Below, piece after piece: positions 19,577 to 31,276 of a stretch of DNA of 53,808 bases. Under the pieces are notes generated by a model. The model was not told the origin of the DNA and searched no databases. It worked only from the letters and a program-made list of their open reading frames with translations. Positions within the stretch are counted from its first letter, which is position 1, and each line of letters opens with the position of its first letter. The position numbers and the translations under genes are program-made. Source of the stretch: Streptomyces kebangsaanensis (GTDB taxonomy: Bacteria > Actinomycetota > Actinomycetes > Streptomycetales > Streptomycetaceae); contig NZ_JUJA01000167.1 of assembly GCF_001906585.1 (NCBI RefSeq), positions 161,564 through 215,371 on the forward strand. Reading direction: 5' to 3'.

Positions 19577-20673
19577 GGGCCGATCCTTCCATGCATCCGA
19601 AAAATACGGTCGTACGCGGCGGCCAGCAGCTCCGGGTCGTGCCGCGGAGTTCCGTCCCTCCGGGCCACCGGCGCGAGTTCGACCGCGGCGCCGAACCGCT
19701 CGGCGGCCTCGCTGAGGTCTTCGCGGTCGGGCACGGCGGCCTCGTCGGCCAGCACCACGTCCAGGGCGAGTTTAGGGGCGTGTCGTCCCAAAACCTCCAA
19801 ATGACGCTGCGGGGAGAAGCCGGCGGTTTCCCCCGGCTGCGGCGCGAGGTTCAGGGACAGCACCCGCCGGGCCTTGGTCTCGATGAGCGCGTCGAGCAGT
19901 TCCGGCACCAACAGGTGCGGGATGACCGAGGAGAACCAGGAGCCGGGCCCGAGCACCACCCAGTCCGCGTCCAGGACCGCCTCCACGGCCTCCGGCACGG
20001 CGGGCGGGTCGTTCGGCACGAGGTGTACGGACTGCACCTCACCGGGGGTGAGCGCGACCGTGGCCTGGCCGCGGACGACATCGATGTCCTCGGGCCGCTC
20101 CGGATCGTGCCCCCTGACCAGCGCCTGCAGCTCCAGGGGCACGGCCGACATGGGCAGCACGCGCCCGTGCGCGCCCAGCAGCATGCCCACCAGGTCCAGC
20201 GCCTGGACATGGTCGCCGAGCTGCTCCCACAGGGCGACGATCAGCAGGTTGCCCACCGCGTGGTCGTGCAGCTCGCCCTGGGAGGTGAAACGGTGCTGGA
20301 TGACCCGGGCCCAGGTCTGCCCCCAGTCGTCGTCACCGCACAGCGCGGCCAGCGCCTTGCGCAGGTCACCGGGCGGCAGCACCCCCAGCTCGTCGCGCAG
20401 GCGCCCGCTGGAGCCGCCGTCGTCGGCCACGGTGACGACGGCGGTGAGGTCGCCGGTGATCCGGCGCAGCGCGGCGAGCGAGGCGGACAGGCCCATGCCG
20501 CCGCCGAGCGCGACCACCTTCGGCTGGGCACCGCGCCGGCGCGCCCGCGCCCCCCGGGCCTCGCCGGTGCGCCCGGCGTGCGCGGCGGTCGCCCGACGCG
20601 CCGTACGCCCGCCCGGCGCCACCCGGCGCAGCCCGCCCAGTCCGCCCAGCCGCGGAGCACGTCTTCCGGTCAC
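19567..20673 (-). CDS. yvcK: YvcK/CofD-like gluconeogenesis factor
   Basis: A 368-aa protein of the YvcK family (2-phospho-L-lactate transferase fold), linked in other bacteria to growth on gluconeogenic carbon and to cell shape. The conserved body begins [21 protein letters not shown] and continues [31 protein letters not shown] and [10 protein letters not shown]. About 50 residues rich in Arg, Gly and Ala precede it and look disordered. GTG 20673 overlaps the rapZ stop by four bases (GTGA), which decides the start. The stop overlaps the whiA start region. Confidence 0.93.
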   Translation of the reverse strand: MTGRRAPRLGGLGGLRRVAPGGRTARRATAAHAGRTGEARGARARRRGAQPKVVALGGGMGLSASLAALRRITGDLTAVVTVADDGGSSGRLRDELGVLPPGDLRKALAALCGDDDWGQTWARVIQHRFTSQGELHDHAVGNLLIVALWEQLGDHVQALDLVGMLLGAHGRVLPMSAVPLELQALVRGHDPERPEDIDVVRGQATVALTPGEVQSVHLVPNDPPAVPEAVEAVLDADWVVLGPGSWFSSVIPHLLVPELLDALIETKARRVLSLNLAPQPGETAGFSPQRHLEVLGRHAPKLALDVVLADEAAVPDREDLSEAAERFGAAVELAPVARRDGTPRHDPELLAAAYDRIFRMHGRIGPWR

Positions 20674-21665
20674 TCCCGCCCCACGTCCCGGTGGACGACG
20701 ACGGTCTCCACTCCCTCGGCCGCGAGCCGCGCGGCCAGCTTCTCGGACATGGCCACCGAGCGGTGCTTGCCGCCCGTGCAGCCGATGGCGATGGTCACGT
20801 ACCGCTTGCCCTCGCGGCGGTAGCCGGCCGCGATCAGCCGCAGCAGCTCGGCGTAGCGGTCGAGGAACTCCTTGGCGCCGGGCTGGTTGAAGACGTACGC
20901 GGCGACCTCGTCGTTCAGCCCGGTGTACGGGCGCAGTTCGGGCACCCAGTGCGGGTTGGGCAGGAACCGCATGTCCGCGACCAGGTCGGCGTCGACCGGC
21001 AGGCCGTACTTGAAGCCGAAGGACATCACCGTGGCCCGCAGCTCGGGCTCCTCCTCGCCGGCGAACTGGGCGTCCATCTTGGCGCGCAGCTCGTGCACGT
21101 TGAGGCTGGAGGTGTCGATCACCAGGTCGGCGTCGCCGCGCAGCTCCCGCAGCAGCTCCCGCTCGGCGGCGATGCCGTCGACGATGCGGCCGTCGCCCTG
21201 GAGCGGGTGGGGCCGGCGCACCGACTCGAAGCGGCGCACCAGGGCTTCGTCGGAGGACTCCAGGAAAACGATCCGCCGCGTGACGTTCTTGGCCTCCAGG
21301 TCGGCCAGGGACTCCCGCAGGGCGTCGAAGAAGCGGCGGCCGCGGACGTCGACGACGACCGCGATCCGGGCCACGTTGCCCTGCGAGCGGGCGCCGAGCT
21401 CCACCATGGTGTTGATCAGCGCCGGCGGCAGGTTGTCGACGACGAACCAGCCGAGGTCCTCCAGACACTTGGCGGCCGTGGACCGGCCGGCCCCGGACAT
21501 GCCGGTGATGATCACCAGCTCGGGAATGGCCGCGTCGGGGACGCCGGCCGTGTCGATACTCACCTGTGCTCCGTCTTCCTGGACCGCGCGCCTCCGCTGC
21601 CCGGCGCGCGTCCCCTCGTGGGCCTGATCTCGCTCGGCGGTCCGCCGTGCCTCGTGCTCGGTCAT
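20670..21665 (-). CDS. rapZ: RapZ/YvcJ family nucleotide-binding protein
   Basis: P-loop protein of 331 aa; E. coli RapZ is an adaptor for small-RNA decay, while the Gram-positive role is less clear. The P-loop reads GMSGAGRST, with Arg where most families have Lys. [10 protein letters not shown] and the C-terminal [20 protein letters not shown] are family hallmarks. An N-terminal extension of about 45 charged residues precedes the domain. ATG 21665 overlaps the uvrC stop by four bases (ATGA), so uvrC, rapZ, yvcK and whiA read as one translationally coupled series. Confidence 0.94.
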   Translation of the reverse strand: MTEHEARRTAERDQAHEGTRAGQRRRAVQEDGAQVSIDTAGVPDAAIPELVIITGMSGAGRSTAAKCLEDLGWFVVDNLPPALINTMVELGARSQGNVARIAVVVDVRGRRFFDALRESLADLEAKNVTRRIVFLESSDEALVRRFESVRRPHPLQGDGRIVDGIAAERELLRELRGDADLVIDTSSLNVHELRAKMDAQFAGEEEPELRATVMSFGFKYGLPVDADLVADMRFLPNPHWVPELRPYTGLNDEVAAYVFNQPGAKEFLDRYAELLRLIAAGYRREGKRYVTIAIGCTGGKHRSVAMSEKLAARLAAEGVETVVVHRDVGRE

Positions 21666-23731
21666 GTCTCCTGCCCCCGTCGGTCGTCCGGGACACCCGT
21701 GGTCACGGGCTCCCCCGCGTCGCTCGTCGTCGCCTGGAGCGGCGCTTCCTCCACGTCTTCCATGATCTCTCCCGTCGCCGTGTTGACGGCAGGTCCTGCC
21801 GGGGCCGCCTGGGCGAGGGCCGCGGCGATCGTCTCGGCCGTCTTGTGTCCTATGCCGGGCACCTCGCGGATCTGGTCGATTGTCGCGGACCGCAGCCGCT
21901 TCACCGATCCGAAATGCTTGATCAGCGCCTGTTTGCGCGTCTCGCCGAGGCCTGGCACGTCGTCCAGGGGCCCGGCCCGGAAGCGCTTGGCCCGCCGGGT
22001 GCGCTGGTAGGTGATCGCGAACCGGTGGGCCTCGTCGCGCACGCGCTGCAGCAGGTACAGGCCCTCGCTGCTGCGGGGCAGGACCACCGGATCGTCCTCG
22101 CCGGGCAGCCAGACCTCCTCCAGGCGCTTGGCCAGCCCGCACACGGCGATGTCGTCGATGCCGAGTTCGTCCAGGGCCCGCCGGGCGGCGGTGACCTGGG
22201 GCCGGCCGCCGTCGACGACGACGAGCTGGGGCGGGTAGGCGAAGCGTCTGGGGCGCCCGTCGTCCTCCGTGAGCGCGCCCGGCGAGCCGTCGGCGAGGGC
22301 GTCCTCGCCGTCGGTCCACTCACCGGTCCTCTCTTTCTCCGCGAGGTACCGCTTGAAGCGGCGGGTGATCACCTCGTGCATGGAGCGGACGTCGTCCTGC
22401 CCCTCGAAGCCGCGGATCTGGAAGCGGCGGTACTCGCCCTTGCGCTGCAGTCCGTCCTCGAAGACGACCATGGAGGCCACCACGTCGTCGCCCTGGAGGT
22501 GGGAGATGTCGTAGCACTCGATCCGCAGGGGGGCGCTGTCCAGGCCGAGGGCCTCGGCGATCTCCTCCAGGGCACGCGAGCGCGTGGTCAGGTCCGAGGC
22601 GCGCCTGGTCTTGTGCAGGGCGAGCGCCTGCAGGGCGTTGCGCTGCACGGTCTCCATCAGGGCCTTCTTGTCGCCGCGCTGCGGGACGCGCAGCGAGACG
22701 TTCGACCCGCGGCGGTCGGTGAGCCACTGCTGGACCGGCTCGGCCGGGTCGGGCAGGGCCGGGACGAGGACCTCCTTGGGCACGGCGTCCCCGCTCTCCT
22801 CGCCGTACAGCTGCTGCAGGGCGTGCTCGACGAGGGCGCCTGTGGTGACGTCCTCCACCTTGTCGGTCACCCAGCCGCGCTGGCCGCGCACGCGTCCGCC
22901 GCGCACGTGGAAGATCTGTACGGCGGCCTCCAGTTCGTCCTCGGCGACGGCGACGAGGTCGGCGTCGGTCGCGTCGGCGAGCACGACCGCGTTCTTCTCC
23001 ATGGCCTTCTTCAGGGCCCCGATGTCGTCGCGCAGGCGGGCGGCCCGCTCGTACTCCATCTCCTCGGCCGCCGCCGTCATCTCCTTCTCCAGGCGGCGCA
23101 GGTAGGTGCCCGTGCGGCCGGCCATGAAGTCGCTGAACTCCTCGGCCAGCTCCCGGTGGTCCTCGGCGGAGACACGGCCGACGCAGGGCGCGGAGCACTT
23201 GCCGATGTAGCCGAGCAGGCAGGGGCGGCCGGTGCGGGCGGCGTTCTTGAAGACGCCGGCCGAGCAGGTGCGCACCGGGAAGACGCGCAGCAGCAGGTCG
23301 ACGGTGTCGCGGATGGCCCACGCGTGCACGTACGGCCCGAAGTAGCGCACGCCCTTCTTCTTGTGGCCGCGCATCACCTGTACGCGCGGGAACTCCTCGT
23401 TCATCGTCACCGCGAGGTACGGATAGCTCTTGTCGTCGCGGTACTTGACGTTGAACCGGGGGTCGTACTCCTTGATCCAGGAGTACTCCAGCTGCAGCGC
23501 CTCGACCTCCGTGGACACCACGGTCCACTCCACGGACGCCGCGGTGGTGACCATGGTGCGGGTGCGCGGGTGGAGGTTCGCCAGGTCCTGGAAGTAGTTG
23601 GCCAGGCGCTGGCGCAGGCTCTTGGCCTTTCCGACGTAGATCACCCGGCGGTGCTCGTCACGGAACCTGTAGACCCCGGGAGAGTCCGGGATGTCTCCCG
23701 GCCTGGGGCGGTAGCTGGAGGGGTCGGCCAT
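21662..23731 (-). CDS. uvrC: Excinuclease ABC subunit C
   Basis: Dual-incision nuclease of nucleotide excision repair (689 aa). The N-terminal GIY-YIG domain ([25 protein letters not shown]) makes the 3' cut. A UVR motif ([23 protein letters not shown], about residues 205-230) binds UvrB. The RNase H-like C-terminal nuclease ([21 protein letters not shown]) makes the 5' cut, and helix-hairpin-helix repeats ([36 protein letters not shown]) bind DNA. ATG 23731 lacks a ribosome binding site but lies seven bases after a TAGGGT -10 box, so the transcript is probably leaderless. A diverged damage-promoter box sits upstream. Confidence 0.97.
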   Translation of the reverse strand: MADPSSYRPRPGDIPDSPGVYRFRDEHRRVIYVGKAKSLRQRLANYFQDLANLHPRTRTMVTTAASVEWTVVSTEVEALQLEYSWIKEYDPRFNVKYRDDKSYPYLAVTMNEEFPRVQVMRGHKKKGVRYFGPYVHAWAIRDTVDLLLRVFPVRTCSAGVFKNAARTGRPCLLGYIGKCSAPCVGRVSAEDHRELAEEFSDFMAGRTGTYLRRLEKEMTAAAEEMEYERAARLRDDIGALKKAMEKNAVVLADATDADLVAVAEDELEAAVQIFHVRGGRVRGQRGWVTDKVEDVTTGALVEHALQQLYGEESGDAVPKEVLVPALPDPAEPVQQWLTDRRGSNVSLRVPQRGDKKALMETVQRNALQALALHKTRRASDLTTRSRALEEIAEALGLDSAPLRIECYDISHLQGDDVVASMVVFEDGLQRKGEYRRFQIRGFEGQDDVRSMHEVITRRFKRYLAEKERTGEWTDGEDALADGSPGALTEDDGRPRRFAYPPQLVVVDGGRPQVTAARRALDELGIDDIAVCGLAKRLEEVWLPGEDDPVVLPRSSEGLYLLQRVRDEAHRFAITYQRTRRAKRFRAGPLDDVPGLGETRKQALIKHFGSVKRLRSATIDQIREVPGIGHKTAETIAAALAQAAPAGPAVNTATGEIMEDVEEAPLQATTSDAGEPVTTGVPDDRRGQET

Positions 23732-23738
23732 GTCTCAC

Positions 23739-23761
23739 ACCCTACTGTCGGGCACCGACAC
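23739..23761 (-). promoter_or_regulatory. Diverged RecA-NDp type promoter of uvrC
   Basis: On the minus strand GTGTCGGTGCC (23761-23751), six bases, TAGGGT (23744-23739), then seven bases to the ATG. Eight consecutive positions (TGTCRGTG) fit the RecA-NDp box and the -10 matches the consensus exactly. A CACAGCGG/CCGCTGTG hairpin (23759-23779) overlaps its upstream edge. Confidence 0.6.
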
Positions 23762-23847
23762 AGCGGCGGGTCCGCTGTGCCGACCGCTCCCGGCCCGCCC
23801 GGCGGGGGGTGCGGACTCGGCCAGGAGTGCGCGACTGTCGGTCTCAG

Positions 23848-23871
23848 GTGTTGTCGGGGCTTGGTCAACAC
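23848..23871 (+). promoter_or_regulatory. Inverted repeat upstream of the putative HTH gene
   Basis: GTGTTG (23848-23853) and CAACAC (23866-23871) form a perfect inverted repeat with a 12-base spacer, about 140 bases before the next plus-strand start. It could be an operator; nothing else supports it. Confidence 0.3.
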
Positions 23872-24009
23872 GCTTCAATGCGGGGGAACTCGGGGCCGTC
23901 GACGGCGGCGTACGGAGGTGAGGACACCCGTGCCCGCGTGCGGGGGTGGCCCCGGGGACCCGCGGAACGGTCCGACCAGCCGTCCGCACCCTCACAGAAA
24001 GGCCCGTGC

Positions 24010-24957
24010 ATGCCGTACGCCCCGCAGCAGGCGGACATCGCGACCGCCGAACTGGACACGGCCCTGCGCGGCGGCCCCTTCCACGTGGCGCTGCGCGCCG
24101 CGATCGCCGCCCGTGGACTGCCGTTGCAGCGCGTGCAGCACCATCTGTCGCGCTACGGGGTCAGGGTCGGGGTCACCAGTCTGAGCTACTGGCAGCAGGG
24201 CGCGCGGCGCCCGCAGCGGCCGGAGTCGCTGCGGGCCGTACGGGCCCTGGAGGAGATCCTGCGGTTGCCGGACGAGTCGCTGATCCGGCTGCTGACCGAG
24301 GCCGAGGAGCGTCCGGACGCGCGGCGGCCCGGGGGGCGTTCCTACCGCTCCCTGGTGGAGGCGTCGGACGTGCTGCGCGGGCTGCTGGCCGAGCTGGACT
24401 GTCCGCCCGGCGGCGGTCTGCACACGCTGGGCCATCACGAGCGGGTGCGGATCGGGGCGTGCCGGGAGCTCGCCGAGCGCGAGTCCCAGCACATCGTGCG
24501 CGCGCACCGGGACGGTGTGGACCGCTTCGTGGCCGTCCACCACGGCGACCCGGGGTGCGCGCCGGAGCGGATGACCGTGCGCGCCCTGGAGAACTGCCGT
24601 ACGGGGCGGATACGGCGGCACCACGGCACCGGGGTGCTGGTGGCCGAGCTGCTCTTCGACACCCGGCTGCGGGCCGGTGACACGTTCCTGTTCCGGTACG
24701 GCGTCGAGGACGGCACCGCGGGTGTGGCACGCGAGTGCGTCCGGGAGTTCGACTCGGCCGGCGGACAGTACGCCCTTCAGGTGCGGTTCGCCGGCGGTGT
24801 CCTGCCGGTTCGCTGCCACCGGTTCACGCAGGCCTCGGCGGCGGCTCCGCGCGGTGGCCGCCAGGAGCTGCCGGTGAGCGCGCGGCACCGTTCGGTCCAC
24901 CTCGTGGAGGCGCGGGTGCGGTCGGGGATCGTGGGGATCGGCTGGGACTGGGAGTGA
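24010..24957 (+). CDS. Putative helix-turn-helix protein of unknown function
   Basis: A 315-aa protein I do not assign to a named family. The N-terminal third (FHVALRAAIAARGLPLQRVQHHLSRYGVRVGVTSLSYWQQGARRPQRPESLRAVRALEEIL) has the layout of an XRE-like DNA-binding domain. The rest has alternating strands (DRFVAVHHGDP; GTGVLVAELLFDTRLRAGDTFLFRYGVED; YALQVRFAGGVLPVRCHRF) suggesting a beta-rich ligand or effector domain. ATG 24010 has GAAAGG about nine bases upstream, so the longer frame from 23809 is rejected. It is divergent from uvrC and convergent with the Rieske gene. Confidence 0.82.
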   Translation: MPYAPQQADIATAELDTALRGGPFHVALRAAIAARGLPLQRVQHHLSRYGVRVGVTSLSYWQQGARRPQRPESLRAVRALEEILRLPDESLIRLLTEAEERPDARRPGGRSYRSLVEASDVLRGLLAELDCPPGGGLHTLGHHERVRIGACRELAERESQHIVRAHRDGVDRFVAVHHGDPGCAPERMTVRALENCRTGRIRRHHGTGVLVAELLFDTRLRAGDTFLFRYGVEDGTAGVARECVREFDSAGGQYALQVRFAGGVLPVRCHRFTQASAAAPRGGRQELPVSARHRSVHLVEARVRSGIVGIGWDWE

Positions 24958-24987
24958 GCGGGCCGGACCGGGGACGGCTGCCGGCCG

Positions 24988-25410
24988 TCAGGCGTCGGGC
25001 CCGACGACGAGCTTGCCGCCCTGCGCGCGTACGGGCACCTCGGGCAGCGGGACGGACGCGGGGGACCGCGTCACCTGGCCGGTGGTGGCGTCGAACTCGC
25101 TGCCGTGGCAGGGGCAGATCAGCCTCGTCCCCTCGAGCTTGTTGATCGGGCACTGCGCGTGCGTGCAGAGCGAGCTGAACGCCTTCAGGGTGCCGTCGTC
25201 GTCCCGGCTGACCACCACGTTGTGGTCCCGGTAGAGCTTGGCGCCGCCCTTGGGGACCTCGCTCTCGGCACCGAGGTCGACCGGTGCGGTGGGCGTGGCG
25301 GGAGCGTACGTGCCGCCCGGGTCGCAGGCGGTGAGCCCGAGCGCGGCGACGGGGGTGAGGGCCGCTCCGCGCAGAACGGTGCGGCGGCTCGCGGAGGGGC
25401 GGCCGGACAT
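24988..25410 (-). CDS. Rieske [2Fe-2S] protein, Tat lipoprotein
   Basis: A 140-aa electron-transfer protein. The N-terminus has a twin-arginine motif (ASRRTVLRG), a hydrophobic core and a lipobox (LTAC), so it should be folded in the cytoplasm, exported by Tat and lipid-anchored outside. The Rieske domain has CTH at about residue 82 and CPCHG about 15 residues later, supplying the Cys and His cluster ligands, with two extra Cys for the usual disulfide. ATG 25410 follows GGAG; the upstream GTG at 25422 is less likely. No cytochrome or oxygenase partner is nearby, so its redox partner is unknown. Confidence 0.92.
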   Translation of the reverse strand: MSGRPSASRRTVLRGAALTPVAALGLTACDPGGTYAPATPTAPVDLGAESEVPKGGAKLYRDHNVVVSRDDDGTLKAFSSLCTHAQCPINKLEGTRLICPCHGSEFDATTGQVTRSPASVPLPEVPVRAQGGKLVVGPDA

Positions 25411-25571
25411 AAGGGTCTCCACTGGTCAAAGGGCCGGACACGCCGACCATACCCACCGGCGCCCATGCGGGCGGGGGCGGGTCGTCCCGGTGCTGATGCG
25501 TGGACCCGGCGTTTACCTCCGGCGCGCGATGGGATAGCTTCCCGGCCCGAGCTGCCGAAAGGAACCGACTC

Positions 25572-26483
25572 GTGATCGTTGTCGCCGGTGAGGCCCTTAT
25601 CGACCTGGTACCGCGGGGCACGGGCGCCCTCGCCGACCTCGGACCGGCGCTCGGCGGCGGTCCGTACAACACGGCCGTCGCGCTGGGCCGTCTCGGTTCC
25701 CGTACGGCCTTCTGCTCCCGCCTGTCGTACGACGCCTTCGGTGAGGCGCTGCTCGACGGGCTGCGGCGGGCCGGGGTGGACGTCTCGGGTGTGCAGCGCG
25801 GCACCGAGCCGAGCACGCTGGCGGTCGCCACGGTCGGCGCCGACGGCTCGGCCGCGTACTCGTTCTACGTCGAGGGCACCGCCGACCGCCTGTTCACGGC
25901 GCCCGCGGAGCTGCCCGCCGGGACCCGCGCGGTGTCCTTCGGCACCTGTTCGCTGGTCCTGGAGCCGGGTGCGAGCGCGTACGAGGAGCTGATGCGGAGC
26001 GCGGCCGGGCGGGGCGTGTTCACCGCGCTGGACCCGAACGTCCGGCCCGGTCTGATCGCGGACGCGGACGCCTACCGGGCCCGCTTCGCGAGCTGGCTGC
26101 CCTCGGTGTCGCTGCTGAAGCTGTCCGAGGAGGACGCGCGGTGGCTGGGCGGCACTCCGCGCGCGTGGCTGGCCGCCGGACCGTCGGCCGTGGTGATCAC
26201 CCACGGGGGCGACGGGCTGACCGCGTTCACGAAGGACGGCGCCGTGCACTCCGTGCCGGGCGAGAAGGTCGACGTCGTGGACACCATCGGCGCGGGCGAC
26301 ACCGTGAACGCGGCGCTGCTGCACGCGCTGTCCGTGCGGGACGTCCTCTCCCCCGAGGGCCTGGCCGGGCTGGACGCCTCGGACTGGACGGGGCTGCTGC
26401 GGTTCGCGGCCCGCGCGGCGGCGGTCACCTGCTCGCGCGCGGGCGCCGAGCCGCCGTACGCGGCGGAGGTCGGCGAGCCGTAG
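25572..26483 (+). CDS. PfkB family carbohydrate kinase (fructokinase-like)
   Basis: Ribokinase-fold sugar kinase of 303 aa. Visible features are the N-terminal VIVVAGEALIDLVPRG, the sugar-binding GGGPYNTAVALGRLG, and the C-terminal PfkB signature DTIGAGDTVNAALLHAL with the catalytic Asp and the GAGD anion hole. The GTG at 25572 follows AAAGGA. Sequence resembles bacterial fructokinases, but substrate cannot be settled without phylogeny. It is convergent with uvrA (21-base gap) and stands alone, with no sugar transporter beside it. Confidence 0.92.
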   Translation: MIVVAGEALIDLVPRGTGALADLGPALGGGPYNTAVALGRLGSRTAFCSRLSYDAFGEALLDGLRRAGVDVSGVQRGTEPSTLAVATVGADGSAAYSFYVEGTADRLFTAPAELPAGTRAVSFGTCSLVLEPGASAYEELMRSAAGRGVFTALDPNVRPGLIADADAYRARFASWLPSVSLLKLSEEDARWLGGTPRAWLAAGPSAVVITHGGDGLTAFTKDGAVHSVPGEKVDVVDTIGAGDTVNAALLHALSVRDVLSPEGLAGLDASDWTGLLRFAARAAAVTCSRAGAEPPYAAEVGEP

Positions 26484-26504
26484 CGGCCCCGTCCGGGCGG
26501 TGGC

Positions 26505-29444
<2,940 letters not shown>

Positions 29445-29500
29445 GCCGGTCCGCACCTTTCTTGAGAGAAGTGACAGGGGCGGGGCCCCCGTGTTTCTTC

Positions 29501-29523
29501 AGAGTAGGGGGAGCCACTGACAA
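29501..29523 (-). promoter_or_regulatory. RecA-NDp type DNA-damage promoter of uvrA
   Basis: On the minus strand TTGTCAGTGGC (29523-29513), six bases, then TACTCT (29506-29501). This is an exact match to the reported first box, with correct spacing and a TAnnnT -10, about 57 bases before the chosen uvrA start. Confidence 0.85.
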
Positions 29524-29642
29524 CGCCGGGCGGGATTCCCGGATGCGCCCGGATACTCAACAACGTCCGGCCCTCCGGCATGCCCGATGCCGCACCCGAC
29601 CCTATAGCACGTGCATTCGATTTACGGGTGTGGTCTGCCGTC

Positions 29643-29671
29643 TTCACCCGATGGTGTGACCCGGCTAAGGT
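29643..29671 (+). promoter_or_regulatory. Leaderless promoter of the maleylpyruvate-isomerase-like gene
   Basis: TTCACC (29643-29648), 17 bases, TAAGGT (29666-29671), then seven bases to the ATG at 29679. The -10 to ATG distance is that of Streptomyces leaderless transcripts, and no ribosome binding site is present. Confidence 0.6.
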
Positions 29672-29678
29672 CGGCGCC

Positions 29679-30365
29679 ATGATTGATCACGCGCGCGACC
29701 TGGCATCCCTACAGGACGCAACCGAGCGACTGCTGACCGCGGTCGGCACCTTGGACAACGCAGCTGTGACCGAGCAGTCACGGCTGCCCGGCTGGACCCG
29801 GGGCCACATCCTGGCCCACCTGGCCCGCAACGCGGACGCGCTGGTGAACGTCTTCGAGGGGCGCCCCATGTACGCCTCCGCCGAGGCCCGGGAGGCCGAC
29901 ATCGAGCGGGACGCCCCGCGCCCCCTCGACGTGCAGCTCGCCGACGTACGCGAGAGCGCGGCCCGCTTCCAGCGGACGGCGGCCGGGCCCGCGGACTGGT
30001 CCCGCACCGTGGAGCTGCGCAACGGCGTCACCGACTCCGCGTCCCGGGTGCCGTTCCGGCGCTGGGTGGAGGTGGAACTCCACCACGTGGACCTGGGGAC
30101 CGGCTACGAGCTGGAGGACCTGCCGGCGGAGTTCGTCGAGCGGGAGGTCGAGTTCCTGGCCCAGCGGTTCGCCGGGCACCCGGACGTGCCGCCCACCCGG
30201 CTGACGGACGGCACCCGCGCATGGGACACGGGTCAGGAGGCGGACGCGCCCGCCGTCACCGTCACGGGGGGCCGGGCGGACCTGCTCGGCTGGCTCGCGG
30301 GGCGCCGCGACGGATCCGCCCTGAAGGTGACGGGCGGCGCGCTTCCGGCGCTTCCCCCGCTGTAG
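29679..30365 (+). CDS. Maleylpyruvate isomerase family mycothiol-dependent enzyme
   Basis: A 228-aa protein of the DinB-like metalloenzyme superfamily. The N-terminal four-helix domain has LPGWTRGHILAHLARNADALVN, with a conserved metal-ligand His in HILAHL, and VEVELHHVDLGTGY supplies the later His ligands. The C-terminal part (RADLLGWLAGRRDG) matches the MDMPI C-terminal domain. Members use mycothiol as cofactor or act as mycothiol transferases; the true substrate is unknown. The ATG at 29679 is preceded only by a well-placed -10 box. The next gene, an MBL hydrolase, starts 61 bases later. Confidence 0.88.
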   Translation: MIDHARDLASLQDATERLLTAVGTLDNAAVTEQSRLPGWTRGHILAHLARNADALVNVFEGRPMYASAEAREADIERDAPRPLDVQLADVRESAARFQRTAAGPADWSRTVELRNGVTDSASRVPFRRWVEVELHHVDLGTGYELEDLPAEFVEREVEFLAQRFAGHPDVPPTRLTDGTRAWDTGQEADAPAVTVTGGRADLLGWLAGRRDGSALKVTGGALPALPPL

Positions 30366-30413
30366 CCCGTGCACATGCGGCTCGTGCACAGCCCCCGGGC
30401 CGCTCCCCCGCTA

Positions 30414-30419
30414 TAGGCT
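30414..30419 (+). promoter_or_regulatory. Candidate leaderless -10 box of the MBL hydrolase gene
   Basis: TAGGCT is followed by exactly seven bases and the ATG at 30427, with no ribosome binding site. No good -35 element is visible, so this is weaker than the preceding gene's promoter. Confidence 0.4.
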
Positions 30420-30426
30420 GACGACC

Positions 30427-31083
30427 ATGACGTACAGCGGAGAGGTGCGGGTCGGCGGCCCGGCGGACGTGCACGAGCTGAAGGACCTGATGATCACCAA
30501 GATCGCGGTCGGCCCGATGGACAACAACGCCTATCTGCTGCGCTGCCGGGCCACCGACGAGCAGCTGCTGATCGACGCGGCGAACGACGCGCACACGCTG
30601 CTCGGCATGATCGGCGACGACGGCATCGCCTCGGTCGTCACGACCCACCGGCACGCCGACCACTGGCAGGCGCTGGCGGAGGTAGCGGCGGCCACGCGCG
30701 CGCGTACGTACGCGGGCCGGGAGGACGCCGAGGGCATCCCCGTGCCGACCGACGTCCTCGTCGACGACGGCGACACGATCCGGGTGGGACGGGTGGAGCT
30801 CACCGCACGCCACCTCGTCGGCCACACGCAGGGCTCGATCGCGCTGGTCTACGACGACCCGCACGGGCACCCGCACGTGTTCACCGGGGACTGCCTCTTC
30901 CCCGGCGGCGTGGGCAACACCCACAAGAACCCGAAGGCGTTCGCGCGTCTCATCCACGACGTCGAGACGAAGATCTTCGACGTGCTCCCGGACGAGACGT
31001 GGGTGTACCCGGGCCACGGCAACGACACGACGCTGGGCGCGGAGCGCCCGCACCTTCCGGAGTGGCACGCGCGCGGGTGGTGA
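30427..31083 (+). CDS. MBL-fold metallohydrolase (glyoxalase II-like)
   Basis: A 218-aa hydrolase with the metallo-beta-lactamase fold. The metal-binding signature is THRHADH (about residues 74-80), with further ligands in HLVGHTQGS, FTGDCLFPGG and the C-terminal VYPGHG. This set of ligands fits the glyoxalase II/thiolesterase branch. Downstream of a mycothiol-family gene, a mycothiol-conjugate thioesterase role is tempting but is inference only. The ATG at 30427 is probably the transcript start. The stop codon lies inside a 13-base tandem duplication. Confidence 0.92.
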   Translation: MTYSGEVRVGGPADVHELKDLMITKIAVGPMDNNAYLLRCRATDEQLLIDAANDAHTLLGMIGDDGIASVVTTHRHADHWQALAEVAAATRARTYAGREDAEGIPVPTDVLVDDGDTIRVGRVELTARHLVGHTQGSIALVYDDPHGHPHVFTGDCLFPGGVGNTHKNPKAFARLIHDVETKIFDVLPDETWVYPGHGNDTTLGAERPHLPEWHARGW

Positions 31084-31096
31084 GCGCGGGTGGTGA
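31071..31096 (+). repeat. 13-bp tandem duplication spanning the MBL hydrolase stop
   Basis: GCGCGGGTGGTGA occurs twice without a gap (31071-31083 and 31084-31096). The TGA of the first copy is the gene's stop. The remaining gap to the convergent aroQ gene (31097-31276) holds only a weak hairpin and no gene. Confidence 0.85.
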
Positions 31097-31276
31097 GCCA
31101 GGGCACGGGCGCCCTCTCGCACCCCGTGTGAACCCTTCGCACGCGCCGGTGGTGCGCACCCGCTGGTCCTTCACCGTGATGCGCGGTCGACTGACCGTGG
31201 CCCCGCACAGGACGACGGCTCCTGCGCGGTACGGGCCGCCGGTCCTCGTCCCCCGCCCTCGGCCGGCGGCCCCGGC

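Noticed and set aside
30262..31122. Minus-strand frame of 286 aa opposite the MBL hydrolase gene
   Set aside because: The plus strand encodes an intact metallohydrolase with all ligands; the opposite frame is low complexity.
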